DNA from: Comamonas halotolerans
GTDB lineage: Bacteria; Pseudomonadota; Gammaproteobacteria; Burkholderiales; Burkholderiaceae_C
Reading direction: 5' to 3'
Assembly: GCF_030162935.1 (NCBI RefSeq)
Contig: NZ_JASAUZ010000056.1
Coordinates: 152,614 to 216,613 of the forward strand
DNA: 64,000 nt
Part shown: positions 36,393 through 46,019 of the stretch, one piece after another
Position numbering within the stretch: the first letter of the stretch is position 1
Layout of the letters: every line of letters begins with the position of its first letter
The notes under the pieces: model-generated
The model's database searches: none
Told to the model about the DNA's origin: nothing
The model's input: the letters and a program-made list of their open reading frames with translations, nothing else
Made by a program: the position numbers and the translations under genes

Positions 36393-37961
36393 TTACGCTT
36401 GAAATACGGATAAATCGGGGCGGCGCTGCGCCCATGGCACCGCCTGCTCCAGTTGTGCCGCCAGGCGCAGCAAACGCCCCTCCCCGCCAAAGGGGGCGAC
36501 AAACTGCGCGCCTACCGGCACGTTGTCCGCGGTCCAGTGCATGGGCAGCGAAATAGCGGGGTGACCGCTCATGTTGAACAAGGCTGTATAGACTGACGTT
36601 TTCATCGCCTGCCGCGCAAAGTCTTCATACGACTGCGTCAGCGCCAGCTTGCCCAGCAGCGGAGCAGGCTCACCAGTGGTGGGCGTCAGGATCAGGTCAT
36701 AGTCATGCAAGTACTGGTCGATGACACGGCCTGCCTGATCAAACTGTGCCCGCGCGGCATAGAGCTGCTCTGCGGTATAGCCCTCAGACACCTGCATATA
36801 GCGCCAGTTCAACGGCTCCAGCTCGTCTTCACGCACTTTGCGCCCCAAGAGCTTTTCCCGTTGCGCAATGGTGTATCGCATGCCCACAGAGGTCATCACC
36901 CCCAGGCTGGTAAACAGTGCAAGCACATCCAGCCCAGGCAACGCCACTTCTTCCACGATATGGCCCAGTGCGGCACAAGTCTTGGCTGCATGGTCTTGCG
37001 CTGCAACGCAATCGGGGTGCACCGGAATGCCGAAATAGTTTTGGCGCCATACCGCTATCCGCAGCTTGCGCTCAGGCTGCTGCAATGCTTGCAAATAGGT
37101 GCCACTGACATCCTTGGGGGGCATCACACGGCTGCCGGCTTCGGGACCAGCGGTCAAATCCAGCAAATGGGCAGAGTCACGCACGGTACGGCACACCACG
37201 TGGTTGAGCGACAAGCCCATCCAGCCCTCCATATTTACCGGGCCCGTCGGGACTCGGCCACGGCTGGGCTTGAGGCCGACCAGCCCGCAATGCGCAGCAG
37301 GAATGCGGATGGAGCCCCCACCATCGCTGCCATGCGCTACTGGCAAGATGCCAGCAGCCACCACTGCGCCCGCACCACCAGAAGAGCCTCCGGCCGAGTG
37401 CCTGGGATTCCAAGGATTGGGGGTTGCCCCAAACAAGGTCGACTCCGTGGTGGCTGTCTGACCGAACTCGGGGGAAGCCGTTTTGCCAAAAATATTCAGC
37501 CCCGCTGCCTTGTAGCGCTCCACCAGTGTGCTGTCATAGTCGGCCACTGCACCCGCATAAAAGCGGCATCCATTGGTCGTCACCGATCCCTTGACGTACT
37601 GGTTAAGGTCTTTGATCAGAAACGGGACTCCCCACATGGGAGCCTGGGCTGTCGCCTGGGCGCGTGCCTCACGCCCCAAAGCCGACATGGCCTTGGCCTT
37701 GGCACGTGCCATTTCATAGTCTTGAATCACCACCGCATTGAGCTTGGGCAGCGCTTCAGTACGGGAAATGGCGGCTTCCAGAGCCTCTTTGGGCGTCACA
37801 TCACCTTTGCGAATGTGCTCGGCCCAGGCCATGCCATCCCAGTCAGGTTCCCCCCTTGCGGGTATTCCCGGCTTCGCAACGGCTGGAGCTGCCGCTACCG
37901 CAGTGGCTGCAGCAGCAGTTTTCAGAAAAACTCGACGCTCTTGGTCATATTCGGAATGCAC
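36393..37961 (-). CDS. Tat-exported amidase-signature hydrolase
   Basis: The best start is a GTG at 37961, with GAGGAG upstream, giving 522 aa; a TTG at 38015 is weaker. The N-terminus carries a twin-arginine signal (ERRVFLK, then an alanine-rich hydrophobic stretch ending AVAKPG near residue 31). The mature enzyme has the amidase-signature triad Lys117, Ser193 (in GGSSGG) and Ser217. This class hydrolyses amide or ester bonds. It is unusual in a beta-oxidation operon. A periplasmic enzyme that removes glycine or taurine from conjugated bile acids would make sense, but that is a hypothesis. Confidence 0.85.
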   Translation of the reverse strand: MHSEYDQERRVFLKTAAAATAVAAAPAVAKPGIPARGEPDWDGMAWAEHIRKGDVTPKEALEAAISRTEALPKLNAVVIQDYEMARAKAKAMSALGREARAQATAQAPMWGVPFLIKDLNQYVKGSVTTNGCRFYAGAVADYDSTLVERYKAAGLNIFGKTASPEFGQTATTESTLFGATPNPWNPRHSAGGSSGGAGAVVAAGILPVAHGSDGGGSIRIPAAHCGLVGLKPSRGRVPTGPVNMEGWMGLSLNHVVCRTVRDSAHLLDLTAGPEAGSRVMPPKDVSGTYLQALQQPERKLRIAVWRQNYFGIPVHPDCVAAQDHAAKTCAALGHIVEEVALPGLDVLALFTSLGVMTSVGMRYTIAQREKLLGRKVREDELEPLNWRYMQVSEGYTAEQLYAARAQFDQAGRVIDQYLHDYDLILTPTTGEPAPLLGKLALTQSYEDFARQAMKTSVYTALFNMSGHPAISLPMHWTADNVPVGAQFVAPFGGEGRLLRLAAQLEQAVPWAQRRPDLSVFQA

Positions 37962-38019
37962 CGCTATCTCTCCTCGGTTGCGTGTCGGTTGCTTCGGGGT
38001 GGGGGCAACTGGCAAGCGC

Positions 38020-39174
38020 TCAGAGGCGCTCGATGATGGTCACATTGGCCTGACCGCCACCTTCACACATGGTTTGCAGGCCGTAACGACCGCCCGTGCG
38101 CTCCAACTCATGCAGCAATGTGGTCATCAGCTTGGCACCCGATGCCCCCAGCGGGTGGCCCAGTGCAATCGCTCCGCCGTTGACATTGGTCTTCGCGTGG
38201 TCATAGCCGGTTTCCTTGAGCCAGGCCATGACCACCGAGGCAAAGGCTTCGTTGATTTCGACCAGATCGATATCGCTCATCTTCATCCCGGCTTTCTTGA
38301 GCGCATATTCCGTTGCGGGAATCGGTGCGGTCAGGTGCCAGATCGGGTCATCGGCGCGCACGCTGATGTGATGGATGCGTGCACGTGGCGTCAGGTTGTA
38401 GCGTTTGAGCGCAGCTTCCGAAACCACCAGCACGGCGGCCGAAGCGTCACAGGTGGAGCTGGACACAGCAGCCGTGATGGCTGGGTATGTGGGATCCACA
38501 GGCTCCAGCGTGGCCATCTTCTCCAGCGTGGACTGGCGAGCGGTCTCATCCATCTTGAAATCGCCGAAGGGGACAATTTCGCGATCAAAACGGCCCTCTG
38601 CTATCGCCCGCAGAGCGCGGTCGTGACTTTCCTTGGCAAACACCTCCATGTCCGCTCTGCTGACACCCCAGTGTTCCGCTATGCGCTGCGCCGCGTAGAA
38701 CTGGTTGACAGGCGCATCACCAAAGCGCGCCTGCCAGCCCTTGCTCTCTGCGAACGGTGTGGTGAAGCCCAGGGCCTGTCCCGCCAACATGGCCGAAGAG
38801 ATCGGAATGGCGCTCATGGTTTGCACACCACCGGCAAGCACCACATCTTGCGTACCACTCATTACCGCCTGGGCAGCAAAGTGGATGGCTTGCTGGGAAG
38901 AGCCGCACTGGCGATCCACCGTCGTGCCAGGCACACACAAAGGCTGGCCTGCGGCCAACCAGGAAGTACGGGCGATGTCTCCGGCCAGCGCACCAATCGT
39001 GTCCACACAGCCGAAGATGACGTCGTCATACTCATCCGCCGGGATGGCATTGCGCTCCACAATGGCCTTGATCACATGTGCGCCCAGGTCTGCACCATGA
39101 ACGCTGGCCAATGAGCCCTTGCGCTTGCCGGTGGGCGAGCGCAAGGCATCCACGATATAAGCTTGCGCACTCAT
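38020..39174 (-). CDS. Steroid thiolase (FadA5/FadA6-like)
   Basis: The 384-aa product has the nucleophile in [11 protein letters not shown], the histidine in [14 protein letters not shown] and the second cysteine in TMCEGGGQA. The [10 protein letters not shown] form resembles FadA5-type steroid thiolases. Its start overlaps the stop of the dehydrogenase upstream (ATGA). It would cleave a 3-ketoacyl-CoA, releasing acetyl- or propionyl-CoA. Confidence 0.85.
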   Translation of the reverse strand: MSAQAYIVDALRSPTGKRKGSLASVHGADLGAHVIKAIVERNAIPADEYDDVIFGCVDTIGALAGDIARTSWLAAGQPLCVPGTTVDRQCGSSQQAIHFAAQAVMSGTQDVVLAGGVQTMSAIPISSAMLAGQALGFTTPFAESKGWQARFGDAPVNQFYAAQRIAEHWGVSRADMEVFAKESHDRALRAIAEGRFDREIVPFGDFKMDETARQSTLEKMATLEPVDPTYPAITAAVSSSTCDASAAVLVVSEAALKRYNLTPRARIHHISVRADDPIWHLTAPIPATEYALKKAGMKMSDIDLVEINEAFASVVMAWLKETGYDHAKTNVNGGAIALGHPLGASGAKLMTTLLHELERTGGRYGLQTMCEGGGQANVTIIERL

Positions 39175-40316
39175 GCAGCCACCTCTTCAACAACTTCATT
39201 TTTTGCAACTATCTGGGCATTGCCAGTCTGGATCAGCACTGAAGGGCGGTCGAAAGTTGCACCCGGTCCAGCGGGTGGATTGCAGCTACGCAGCAAGCCC
39301 GTGGTCAGCCGGTCTTTGTGAAAAGACTCATCACCCCATGCAGCCTCGAGCACCCAGGCGTGCTTCATGAACATCTGCAAATCCACTTCCCACGTATAGC
39401 CCATGGCACCATGCACCTGCAGGCTGTTGCGAGCAGCCAATGCGCTGGCCTCGCTGCATTGCAACTTGGCGTGCGAGACACGCACAGCCAGATCTGCATC
39501 ACCTTCTTGCAGCGCGTAAAAAGAGCGATAGAGCACAGGCTTGGCAAACTCGATCTTGGTCACAATGTCTGCCAGATGGTGCTGCACTGCCTGGAAGCTG
39601 CCAATCACCTTGTCAAACTGCCTGCGTTGCGCCACATAGTCCACTGACAGGTCGAGCATCCGCTGAGACAGCCCCAGCATTTGCGCCGCAGCAGCCAGTG
39701 CACCACGCTCTCCTGCTTGTGCCCAGATGGCCTTCCCTTGCTGGGCATCTGCAATGCGCGTGCTCTCAGCGGGTGTCCACACCACATGACTGAGGCGGCG
39801 TGAAGTGTCGTAACTGGGTTTGGCTTCAATCTGGCACTGGCCAGGCAACACCAGATGCAGCTCCAGTCCGTCTTCGCTGGCGTGAGGCAGCAACAGCACG
39901 TCCGCCTGCGCTGCATCTGCCACATAGAGGTTCAGCGGATGGCCCACCGCCACACGAGCTTTCCCCTCCGCAATGCGTGGCAGCCAAGTGCTGCGCGCCG
40001 GATGGCCCTCTGGCAATGCAGCCAGCATACCGACAGCCACATAAGCCGTATCTGCCACCACATCGGACAAGCCGTAGTAACCAATTTCCTGCAGCAACAA
40101 GGCCCAGTCGACATCTCGCAGGCCCATGCCGCCTTCAGCCTCAGGCACGGAAAGCCCCATCAAGCCCTGCTCGGCAATCTTGTTCCACAGATCTGTGCTG
40201 CGGCCTGTTTCGGTTTCCCAGATTTCGCGCAGCAACTCAGGGGCTGCTTCTGTCATCAGGAAGCGGCTCACGGTGTCACGAAAGGCGATCTGGTCTTCAG
40301 AAAAAGTGAAATCCAT
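39171..40316 (-). CDS. Acyl-CoA dehydrogenase, beta-type
   Basis: The ATG at 40316 follows GGGAG by nine bases and gives 381 aa. It starts MDFTFSEDQIAFRDTV and carries QVHGAMGYTWEVDLQ near the end. About 35 residues beyond the usual C-terminus are hydrophilic. It follows the 384-aa dehydrogenase by 17 bp, and the two probably form one heteromeric enzyme (compare ScdC1C2 of C. testosteroni TA441, from memory). Confidence 0.82.
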   Translation of the reverse strand: MDFTFSEDQIAFRDTVSRFLMTEAAPELLREIWETETGRSTDLWNKIAEQGLMGLSVPEAEGGMGLRDVDWALLLQEIGYYGLSDVVADTAYVAVGMLAALPEGHPARSTWLPRIAEGKARVAVGHPLNLYVADAAQADVLLLPHASEDGLELHLVLPGQCQIEAKPSYDTSRRLSHVVWTPAESTRIADAQQGKAIWAQAGERGALAAAAQMLGLSQRMLDLSVDYVAQRRQFDKVIGSFQAVQHHLADIVTKIEFAKPVLYRSFYALQEGDADLAVRVSHAKLQCSEASALAARNSLQVHGAMGYTWEVDLQMFMKHAWVLEAAWGDESFHKDRLTTGLLRSCNPPAGPGATFDRPSVLIQTGNAQIVAKNEVVEEVAA

Positions 40317-40333
40317 GATTGGTACTCCCCGTT

Positions 40334-41488
40334 TCAAGACTTGGGCAAGCCCAGCATGCGCTGAGCAATGATGTTGCGCTGAATCTCATTGCTGCCGGCG
40401 TAAATCGGCCCGGCCTGAGAGAACAGGAAACCCTCTCTCCACTCAGTGGCTTCATCGTCGTCACACAGCTCCGCGCGATTGCCCAGGATGCGCATGGCGG
40501 TCTGGTGCATGTCAATATCCAGCTCAGACCAGACAATCTTGTTGGTACTGGCTTCCGCGCCAATATGCGCACCTTTGCTCAGACGGCCAACGGTATGGTA
40601 GGAAGACTGGGTATAGGCTTCAGCCCCCATCCACGCACGCAGCACCGCATCGCGAATTGAGGGATCACGGTCTGCCTGCGCCTGGTTGCGCAGGTACAGA
40701 TCCAGCAATTTCTGGGCAGTTCGCTGATAACGTGCAGGAGAGCGCAGCACCAGGCCACGCTCAAAGCCAGCTGTGGCCATGGCCACATTCCAGCCCTTGC
40801 CTTCAGCACCGATCAGGTTCTCGGCAGGCACCACGGCATCGTCAAAGAAGATTTCCGCAAATGCATCCTGGCCGTTGAGCGCCTTGATCGGGCGCACCGT
40901 GATGCCCGGGGTATTCAGCGGCACCAGGATGTAGCTCAGACCATGGTGACGGCTGGAGGCAGGGTCGCTGCGGAACAAGCCAAACAGCCAGTCGGCAAAA
41001 ATGGCGCGTGTGGACCAGATTTTCTGGCCGTTAAGCACATAGGTATCGCCCTTGCGCGTGGCACGGCTGCTGATGGCCGCCATGTCAGAGCCTGCATTGG
41101 GCTCGGACCATCCCTGGGCCCACATGTCATCGCAACGCGCCATGCGCGGCAGAAAGCGTGCTTTTTGCTCCGGCGTGCCAAACTCCATCAAGGTGGAGCC
41201 CAGCAGCAAAATTCCGTTCTGGTTGACACGCTGAGGCGCGTCGGCAGCCCAGTATTCTTCCTCGAAAATCAGCCATTCGGTCAGGTCGCAGCCACAGCCG
41301 CCCAGCTCTTTGGGCCACATCACGGCGCTGTAGCCTGCTTCGGCCAGCTTGGCCTCCCACTCACGATGCTGCTCGAAGCCTTCGCGGGTGTCGTAGCTCT
41401 TCAAGCGATGCTTGGGCACGTTGTCTTTCAGCCAGGCGCGCACTTGTGCGCGAAAGGCCTGTTGCGCAGGGGTATAGGTCAAATCCAT
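40334..41488 (-). CDS. Acyl-CoA dehydrogenase, alpha-type
   Basis: The 384-aa product has GWSEPNAGSDMAA, KIWSTRA and AGSNEIQRN. The start at 41488 follows AAGGAGACAACAG. It is downstream of the EchA20-like hydrolase gene and begins the acyl-CoA dehydrogenase/thiolase half of the tesB operon. Confidence 0.85.
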   Translation of the reverse strand: MDLTYTPAQQAFRAQVRAWLKDNVPKHRLKSYDTREGFEQHREWEAKLAEAGYSAVMWPKELGGCGCDLTEWLIFEEEYWAADAPQRVNQNGILLLGSTLMEFGTPEQKARFLPRMARCDDMWAQGWSEPNAGSDMAAISSRATRKGDTYVLNGQKIWSTRAIFADWLFGLFRSDPASSRHHGLSYILVPLNTPGITVRPIKALNGQDAFAEIFFDDAVVPAENLIGAEGKGWNVAMATAGFERGLVLRSPARYQRTAQKLLDLYLRNQAQADRDPSIRDAVLRAWMGAEAYTQSSYHTVGRLSKGAHIGAEASTNKIVWSELDIDMHQTAMRILGNRAELCDDDEATEWREGFLFSQAGPIYAGSNEIQRNIIAQRMLGLPKS

Positions 41489-41520
41489 GCTGTTGTCTCC
41501 TTGGGTCGCGCAGCAGGTAC

Positions 41521-42279
41521 TTAGAATTTTGCGTCGCGCTTTTCAACGAACGCACTGCGGGTTTCAGCGGAATCCGGGCTCATATAGGCTTGCAAGGTGA
41601 AGCCCTGCTCCCAGCGGTATTTGTCTTCCAGGTTGCCGTCCTCAATGCCTGTCAACGCTTCTTTGGCGATGCGGATCATGGCGGGGCTCTTGGCTGCAAT
41701 CTTTGCGGCGATCTCCATCGCGGTGGCACGCAGCTGATCGCGCGGCACCACACGCTCTACGGCGCCCAGACGAAACGCTTCCTGCGCGCCAATCATTTCG
41801 CCCGTAAAGAACAGATAACGGGTTTTCTGCACGCCAAACATGCGCTGCAAATGGGCCGCACCGCCCATGGCGCCGCGATCCACTTCAGGCAAACCAAACG
41901 TGGCGTCTTCCGCGGCAATCACGATGTCCGATGCACCGCAGATACCGATACCACCGCCCAGCACAAAGCCATGCACAGCTGCGATGACCGGCACCCTGTT
42001 CAGGTGTACCGCCTTGAACGTGGCGTAGTTGCCCGCATTCACGCTGACGATCAGCTTGTCGTTGGCAGCCAGTTCCTTGATATCCACACCCGCGCAGAAA
42101 CCACGGTTTTCAGCGCGAATCACGATGACACGCACGTCATCACGCTCACCCAAATGCTGGATTTCCCGGGCCAGGGTATTCCAGCCTTCGGCGTTCAGGG
42201 CATTGACAGGCGCACGGTCAATCACCAGTTCGGCTACTCCGTTGTCATGCACCTGAGAGAAAAATTGCGAATTCGACAT
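41521..42279 (-). CDS. echA20: EchA20-like crotonase, D-ring-opening hydrolase
   Basis: The 252-aa crotonase has GFCAGVDIKEL, FVLGGGIGICGASDI and PEVDRGAMGGAAHL. The first acidic residue of classical hydratases is replaced by glycine or isoleucine in GGGIGI, as in hydrolytic crotonases. Next to ipdC, ipdB and ipdA this matches mycobacterial echA20-ipdA-ipdB-ipdC, whose EchA20 opens the last D-ring. In TA441 the counterpart is, from memory, ScdY. Confidence 0.85.
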   Translation of the reverse strand: MSNSQFFSQVHDNGVAELVIDRAPVNALNAEGWNTLAREIQHLGERDDVRVIVIRAENRGFCAGVDIKELAANDKLIVSVNAGNYATFKAVHLNRVPVIAAVHGFVLGGGIGICGASDIVIAAEDATFGLPEVDRGAMGGAAHLQRMFGVQKTRYLFFTGEMIGAQEAFRLGAVERVVPRDQLRATAMEIAAKIAAKSPAMIRIAKEALTGIEDGNLEDKYRWEQGFTLQAYMSPDSAETRSAFVEKRDAKF

Positions 42280-42296
42280 AAGCGATCTTCAAAGGG

Positions 42297-43391
42297 TTAA
42301 GCGGGTACGGGCTCACATTGCTGCGTCATGGCACTCAGGGCATGGCTGCGTTCCATGGCTTGGCGCACCATGCCCTGAATCACGTCTTCGCAGCTGTCGA
42401 GCCTGCCGATCAGCGCAGCCACCTGGCCAGCTGACATCACGCCTTCTGCAGGCTTGCCTTCCACCATGGAGCGCTGCAGCAGCATGGGGGCATTGGCCGC
42501 CATCACGGTCTGCGCCACCGAGGATGAGTCCTCGCGCAACGCCTTCAGGAAAGTGCTGGCTGCCTGCCCGGTGGTCATGCCCGTCATGGATTTCCACTGC
42601 ATGGCCAGACTCAGTGCGATGCGCAAGCGCTTGAAGGGACTGGCTTTTTCCAGCATCTGCATGTATTCGTTGGGAATCATGCGCTGGGGCATGCCGTCCA
42701 CGAGATAAGAGATGGCGATCTTTTCCGCATCTCTGGTCTGCACATAGCGCTGCAAGGTGGCTTCCGGCACTTTGGAGTCGCTGGTCATCAGAAATCGCGT
42801 CCCCATGGCAATGCCTTGCGCACCGTAGGCCAGCGCTGCCAACAGTCCACGCCCGTCGTAGAAGCCGCCAGCGGCCACCACAGGCACGTTGACCGCATCC
42901 ACCACTTGGGGCAGCAGCACGGTGGTCGGCACGCTGCCCGTGTGCCCACCGCCCTCACCGCCTTGCACGGTGATGACATTGGCCCCCATCTCGATGGCTT
43001 TTTGCGCATGTTTGAGCGCACCTACGGTCGGCATGCAAACAATGCCTGCATCACGCAGTCGGCCAATCACGGCCTTGTCAGGGCCACGGCCATAGCTGAC
43101 GGCACGCAAGCGGTATTTCACGGCCAGATCCAGCAACTGCTGGGCATTGGGCTGGAACATGTGGAAGTTCAGTCCAAAAGGACGGTCATCCGTCAGCCGC
43201 TTGACCTTGAGGATTTCAGCCTCGATCTTGTCAGCAGCGATGGTGGCGCCTGCCAGAAAACCAAACCCTCCGGCATTGGTGGTGCCAGCCACCAGATCAG
43301 CGCCCGCCACCCAGCCCATGGCAGTCTGGATGATGGGGTATTCACACCCGAGCAAATCGCACAAAGGCGTACGCAAAGCTGCCGTGCTCAT
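42297..43391 (-). CDS. ipdC: IpdC-like flavin-dependent dehydrogenase (nitronate monooxygenase fold)
   Basis: The 364-aa TIM-barrel flavoprotein has the segments QTAMGWVAGADLV, QGGEGGGHTGSV and AAGGFYDGRG, the FMN phosphate-binding pattern of the nitronate monooxygenase/2-nitropropane dioxygenase family. IpdC of the HIP pathway belongs here and introduces unsaturation in the hydrindane CoA thioester before ring opening. The gene overlaps the preceding crotonase by ATGA and is followed by echA20-like. Confidence 0.87.
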   Translation of the reverse strand: MSTAALRTPLCDLLGCEYPIIQTAMGWVAGADLVAGTTNAGGFGFLAGATIAADKIEAEILKVKRLTDDRPFGLNFHMFQPNAQQLLDLAVKYRLRAVSYGRGPDKAVIGRLRDAGIVCMPTVGALKHAQKAIEMGANVITVQGGEGGGHTGSVPTTVLLPQVVDAVNVPVVAAGGFYDGRGLLAALAYGAQGIAMGTRFLMTSDSKVPEATLQRYVQTRDAEKIAISYLVDGMPQRMIPNEYMQMLEKASPFKRLRIALSLAMQWKSMTGMTTGQAASTFLKALREDSSSVAQTVMAANAPMLLQRSMVEGKPAEGVMSAGQVAALIGRLDSCEDVIQGMVRQAMERSHALSAMTQQCEPVPA

Positions 43392-44296
43392 TGCGCGGCC
43401 TCCTTTTTGTTGGCCTGTACCATGGACTTGGCGTCCTGCCCGCCCAGTTGCCCCATGCCCAAGGTCTGGCTGTGAGCGTGCGCAAAATGGTGATAGCCAA
43501 ACGCCAGGTCCATGGTGTCGCGCAGGCCTTGCATGTCCTGCGCCTTGTTGACCACCATCTTCGTCAGCGCCATGCCCATGCGCGGCTGGGCCGCCAGGCG
43601 GTTGGCAATTTCGTAGGTCTTGGCTTCCAGCTCCTCACGGCTGAAGATGCGGTTGACCATGCCCATCTGGTAGGCACGCTCAGCGCCCATGCGCTCACCC
43701 AGCAACAGGAACTCTTTGGCAATGCGCGGATTGAGTTCATGGGCATGGGCGAAATACTCCACACCTGGAATGCCCATGCGTACCACCGGGTCCTGGAAGA
43801 AGGCATCATCGCTGGCAATGATCAGATCGCACACCCAGGCCAGCATCAGACCACCAGCCACGCAGGCGCCTTGCACCATGGCAATCATGGGCTTGGGAAT
43901 GTCACGCCAGCGGCGGCACATGCCCAGATAGACCTCTTGTTCACGCGCGAACAACTGCTCCCCACCGGGCTTGTTGGTATGGTCCCACCACAGGTGCACG
44001 CGCTCGAAAGGCTTGTTGATATCACGCCCAGGGGAGCCAATGTCATGGCCTGCGCTGAAGTGCTTGCCGCTGCCGCGAAGCACAATGACCTTCACGCTGT
44101 CATCGTCCACCGCGCAGCGGAATGCCGCATCCAGCGCATAGGTCATCTGCGAGTTCTGCACATTGTTCAGTGCAGGACGGTTCATGGTCACCGTGGCAAT
44201 GCCGCTGTCCACGCTGTAGAGCACGGGGGTGTCCGTCTCGTACACCGCCTTGTCTTCACGAACCACGAATTCGGTGCTTGCAACAGTTGCATCCAT
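43388..44296 (-). CDS. Enoyl-CoA hydratase/isomerase family protein
   Basis: The ATG at 44296 follows GGGAG by eight bases and gives 302 aa. The crotonase motifs are HFSAGHDIGSP, GACVAGGLMLAWVCDLI and DPVVRMGIPGVEYFAH. The N-terminus has about 25 extra residues, and the C-terminal part with FGYHHFAHAHSQ is unlike short hydratases. It is inserted between ipdB and ipdC, as is ORF3 of the TA441 tesB cluster as I recall. The precise reaction is unknown. Confidence 0.82.
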   Translation of the reverse strand: MDATVASTEFVVREDKAVYETDTPVLYSVDSGIATVTMNRPALNNVQNSQMTYALDAAFRCAVDDDSVKVIVLRGSGKHFSAGHDIGSPGRDINKPFERVHLWWDHTNKPGGEQLFAREQEVYLGMCRRWRDIPKPMIAMVQGACVAGGLMLAWVCDLIIASDDAFFQDPVVRMGIPGVEYFAHAHELNPRIAKEFLLLGERMGAERAYQMGMVNRIFSREELEAKTYEIANRLAAQPRMGMALTKMVVNKAQDMQGLRDTMDLAFGYHHFAHAHSQTLGMGQLGGQDAKSMVQANKKEAAQ

Positions 44297-44298
44297 GC

Positions 44299-45111
44299 TC
44301 AAGCTCCCATCGCTGTGGCACGCAGGCCGTGGGGGTCCAGCTGCTGCAACAGGGCCAGCTGCTCAGGCGTTGGATCGGGCACCACGCCTACTTCGGCTGG
44401 AATGTGCACCGGGAAGCCCGTTGCCTCCTGCACCTGCTCGACGGTGACGCCAGGCATCAGTGCCAGCAAGCGCGCCTGATGATTCGGCCCCCCGAAATCC
44501 ATCACACACAGATTGGTGAAGATGTAGCGAATGTCCGTGGTCTCTTCCAGCGTCCAGCCTTGCGCCAGACGCGCGGGGTTGTAACCCACCGAGCCCACCA
44601 TGTCCACCTCACCTTCCACAAACACCTTGCGGCTGTGGTTGGGCACAAAGAAAGAGTTGGCGTGATTGATGGAGTTGCCCGGAAAGCCGCGCACACCCAG
44701 CATCATGGACTTGGGCTTGGCGTAATCGCTGCCCACCATGGAGATATTGCCCTGACCAAAGCGATCCACCTGGACCGGCCCCACCATGGCATGGCGCTTG
44801 CCACCCCAGACATTGTCAAAAATCCGGGAAAAACCCATCCAGGTTTCGCGCTGTATCTGGTAATCCCCACGAGGGCCTACCGGCGCGGGCTCGCTAAGAA
44901 GCCAGGCCTCGGAATCGGTCATCATCAAGTCGGTATTGATCGACTTCATGCACAAGGAGGCAGCCAGGCGCGGAACCAGTCCAATGCCGGTAGCCAGCAC
45001 CTCTCCATCGTGCTCCCAGGCGCGGGCAGCGGCGCAGATGACACGGTCCACCAATGCAATTTCGGTGTTGGCTGCAGCCTTGCTGCGCTCCATTACGGCT
45101 TGATCTGTCAT
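44299..45111 (-). CDS. ipdB: IpdB-like subunit of the C-ring-opening CoA hydrolase
   Basis: The ATG at 45111 follows AAGGAG by eight bases, 11 bp after the ipdA stop, giving 270 aa. It has the class I CoA-transferase beta-subunit fold but acts, in the known IpdAB, as a hydrolase that opens the C ring of the COCHEA-CoA intermediate. The paired gene is immediately upstream. In TA441 the pair is ScdL1L2 (from memory). Confidence 0.9.
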   Translation of the reverse strand: MTDQAVMERSKAAANTEIALVDRVICAAARAWEHDGEVLATGIGLVPRLAASLCMKSINTDLMMTDSEAWLLSEPAPVGPRGDYQIQRETWMGFSRIFDNVWGGKRHAMVGPVQVDRFGQGNISMVGSDYAKPKSMMLGVRGFPGNSINHANSFFVPNHSRKVFVEGEVDMVGSVGYNPARLAQGWTLEETTDIRYIFTNLCVMDFGGPNHQARLLALMPGVTVEQVQEATGFPVHIPAEVGVVPDPTPEQLALLQQLDPHGLRATAMGA

Positions 45112-45122
45112 GGTGCTTCTCC

Positions 45123-46001
45123 TTAGAAAACAGGCAAGGGCAAACGCTGGATGGCCTGCATGCCACCCACTTTTTCCTGGTATTCCTGCTCGCTGCATTG
45201 CAGGTACTTCTCGGCGTACTGGCTCCAGCCACCCTCTTCCTTGGCGCTGGCGGTGTACTCCTTGAAGTGTTTGACATCAAAGCCATACAGCGGCGCGCAA
45301 GAAGTGGGGTGCGCACCACCGGGCAGATGCACGACACCGGTGGTTTCCGAGCGCTCCCAGAACACCAGGCGCGCATCCTGCTCGCTGGCGAAGTGGCTGC
45401 TGTCCACCAGCTCATCGCAGCTCACAAAGGTCTGCTTGGCGGCACGGGCGAACAAGTCATCCATGTAAACATCGGGGCCACTGATCTGGCACACGCCTCG
45501 TGCATCGGCACGGTCAACGTGCAGCAGGGCTGCATCCAGAGGCAGCGCTGGCATGGCCACCCAGGCTTTGCCGTCATAGGGTGAGATCACCTGCTGAATG
45601 CTGGGGTTGTGCTTGAGCACATCCGTGCCCAGACCAATGCGCGTGGGAATGTAGGGCACACGCATCGCCGCAGCCTTCAGGCCCAGCACCATATGGCCTT
45701 CATCAATCTCCATCACCTCCAGCGCACCGCTCTGGCGAGCCTTGCGGAAATAAGGCTCCAGTGGAATGAAGTCCAGAGAGACAAAGGCAAACACCAGCTT
45801 CTTGACCTTGCCTGCAGCGCACAGCATGCCTACATCCGCGCCGCCATAGGCAACCACGGTCAGATCTTTCACAGGGCTGCGCAGCAGCTCGCGCACCAGT
45901 GCCATAGGCTTGCGGCGAGGCCCCCAGCCACCAATACCAATGGTCATGCCATCTTTCAGATTGGCGATGACGTCGGCAGCACTCATCAATTTATTGGCCA
46001 T
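45123..46001 (-). CDS. ipdA: IpdA-like subunit of the C-ring-opening CoA hydrolase
   Basis: The 292-aa alpha subunit has DGMTIGIGGWGPRRKPMAL, AYGGADVGML and EIDEGHMVLGLKAAA. The start at 46001 follows AGAGGAG. It is the second gene of the tesB operon and pairs with ipdB. Loss of IpdAB in other bacteria blocks cleavage of the last steroid rings. Confidence 0.92.
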   Translation of the reverse strand: MANKLMSAADVIANLKDGMTIGIGGWGPRRKPMALVRELLRSPVKDLTVVAYGGADVGMLCAAGKVKKLVFAFVSLDFIPLEPYFRKARQSGALEVMEIDEGHMVLGLKAAAMRVPYIPTRIGLGTDVLKHNPSIQQVISPYDGKAWVAMPALPLDAALLHVDRADARGVCQISGPDVYMDDLFARAAKQTFVSCDELVDSSHFASEQDARLVFWERSETTGVVHLPGGAHPTSCAPLYGFDVKHFKEYTASAKEEGGWSQYAEKYLQCSEQEYQEKVGGMQAIQRLPLPVF

Positions 46002-46019
46002 TGCTTCAAACTCCTCTTG

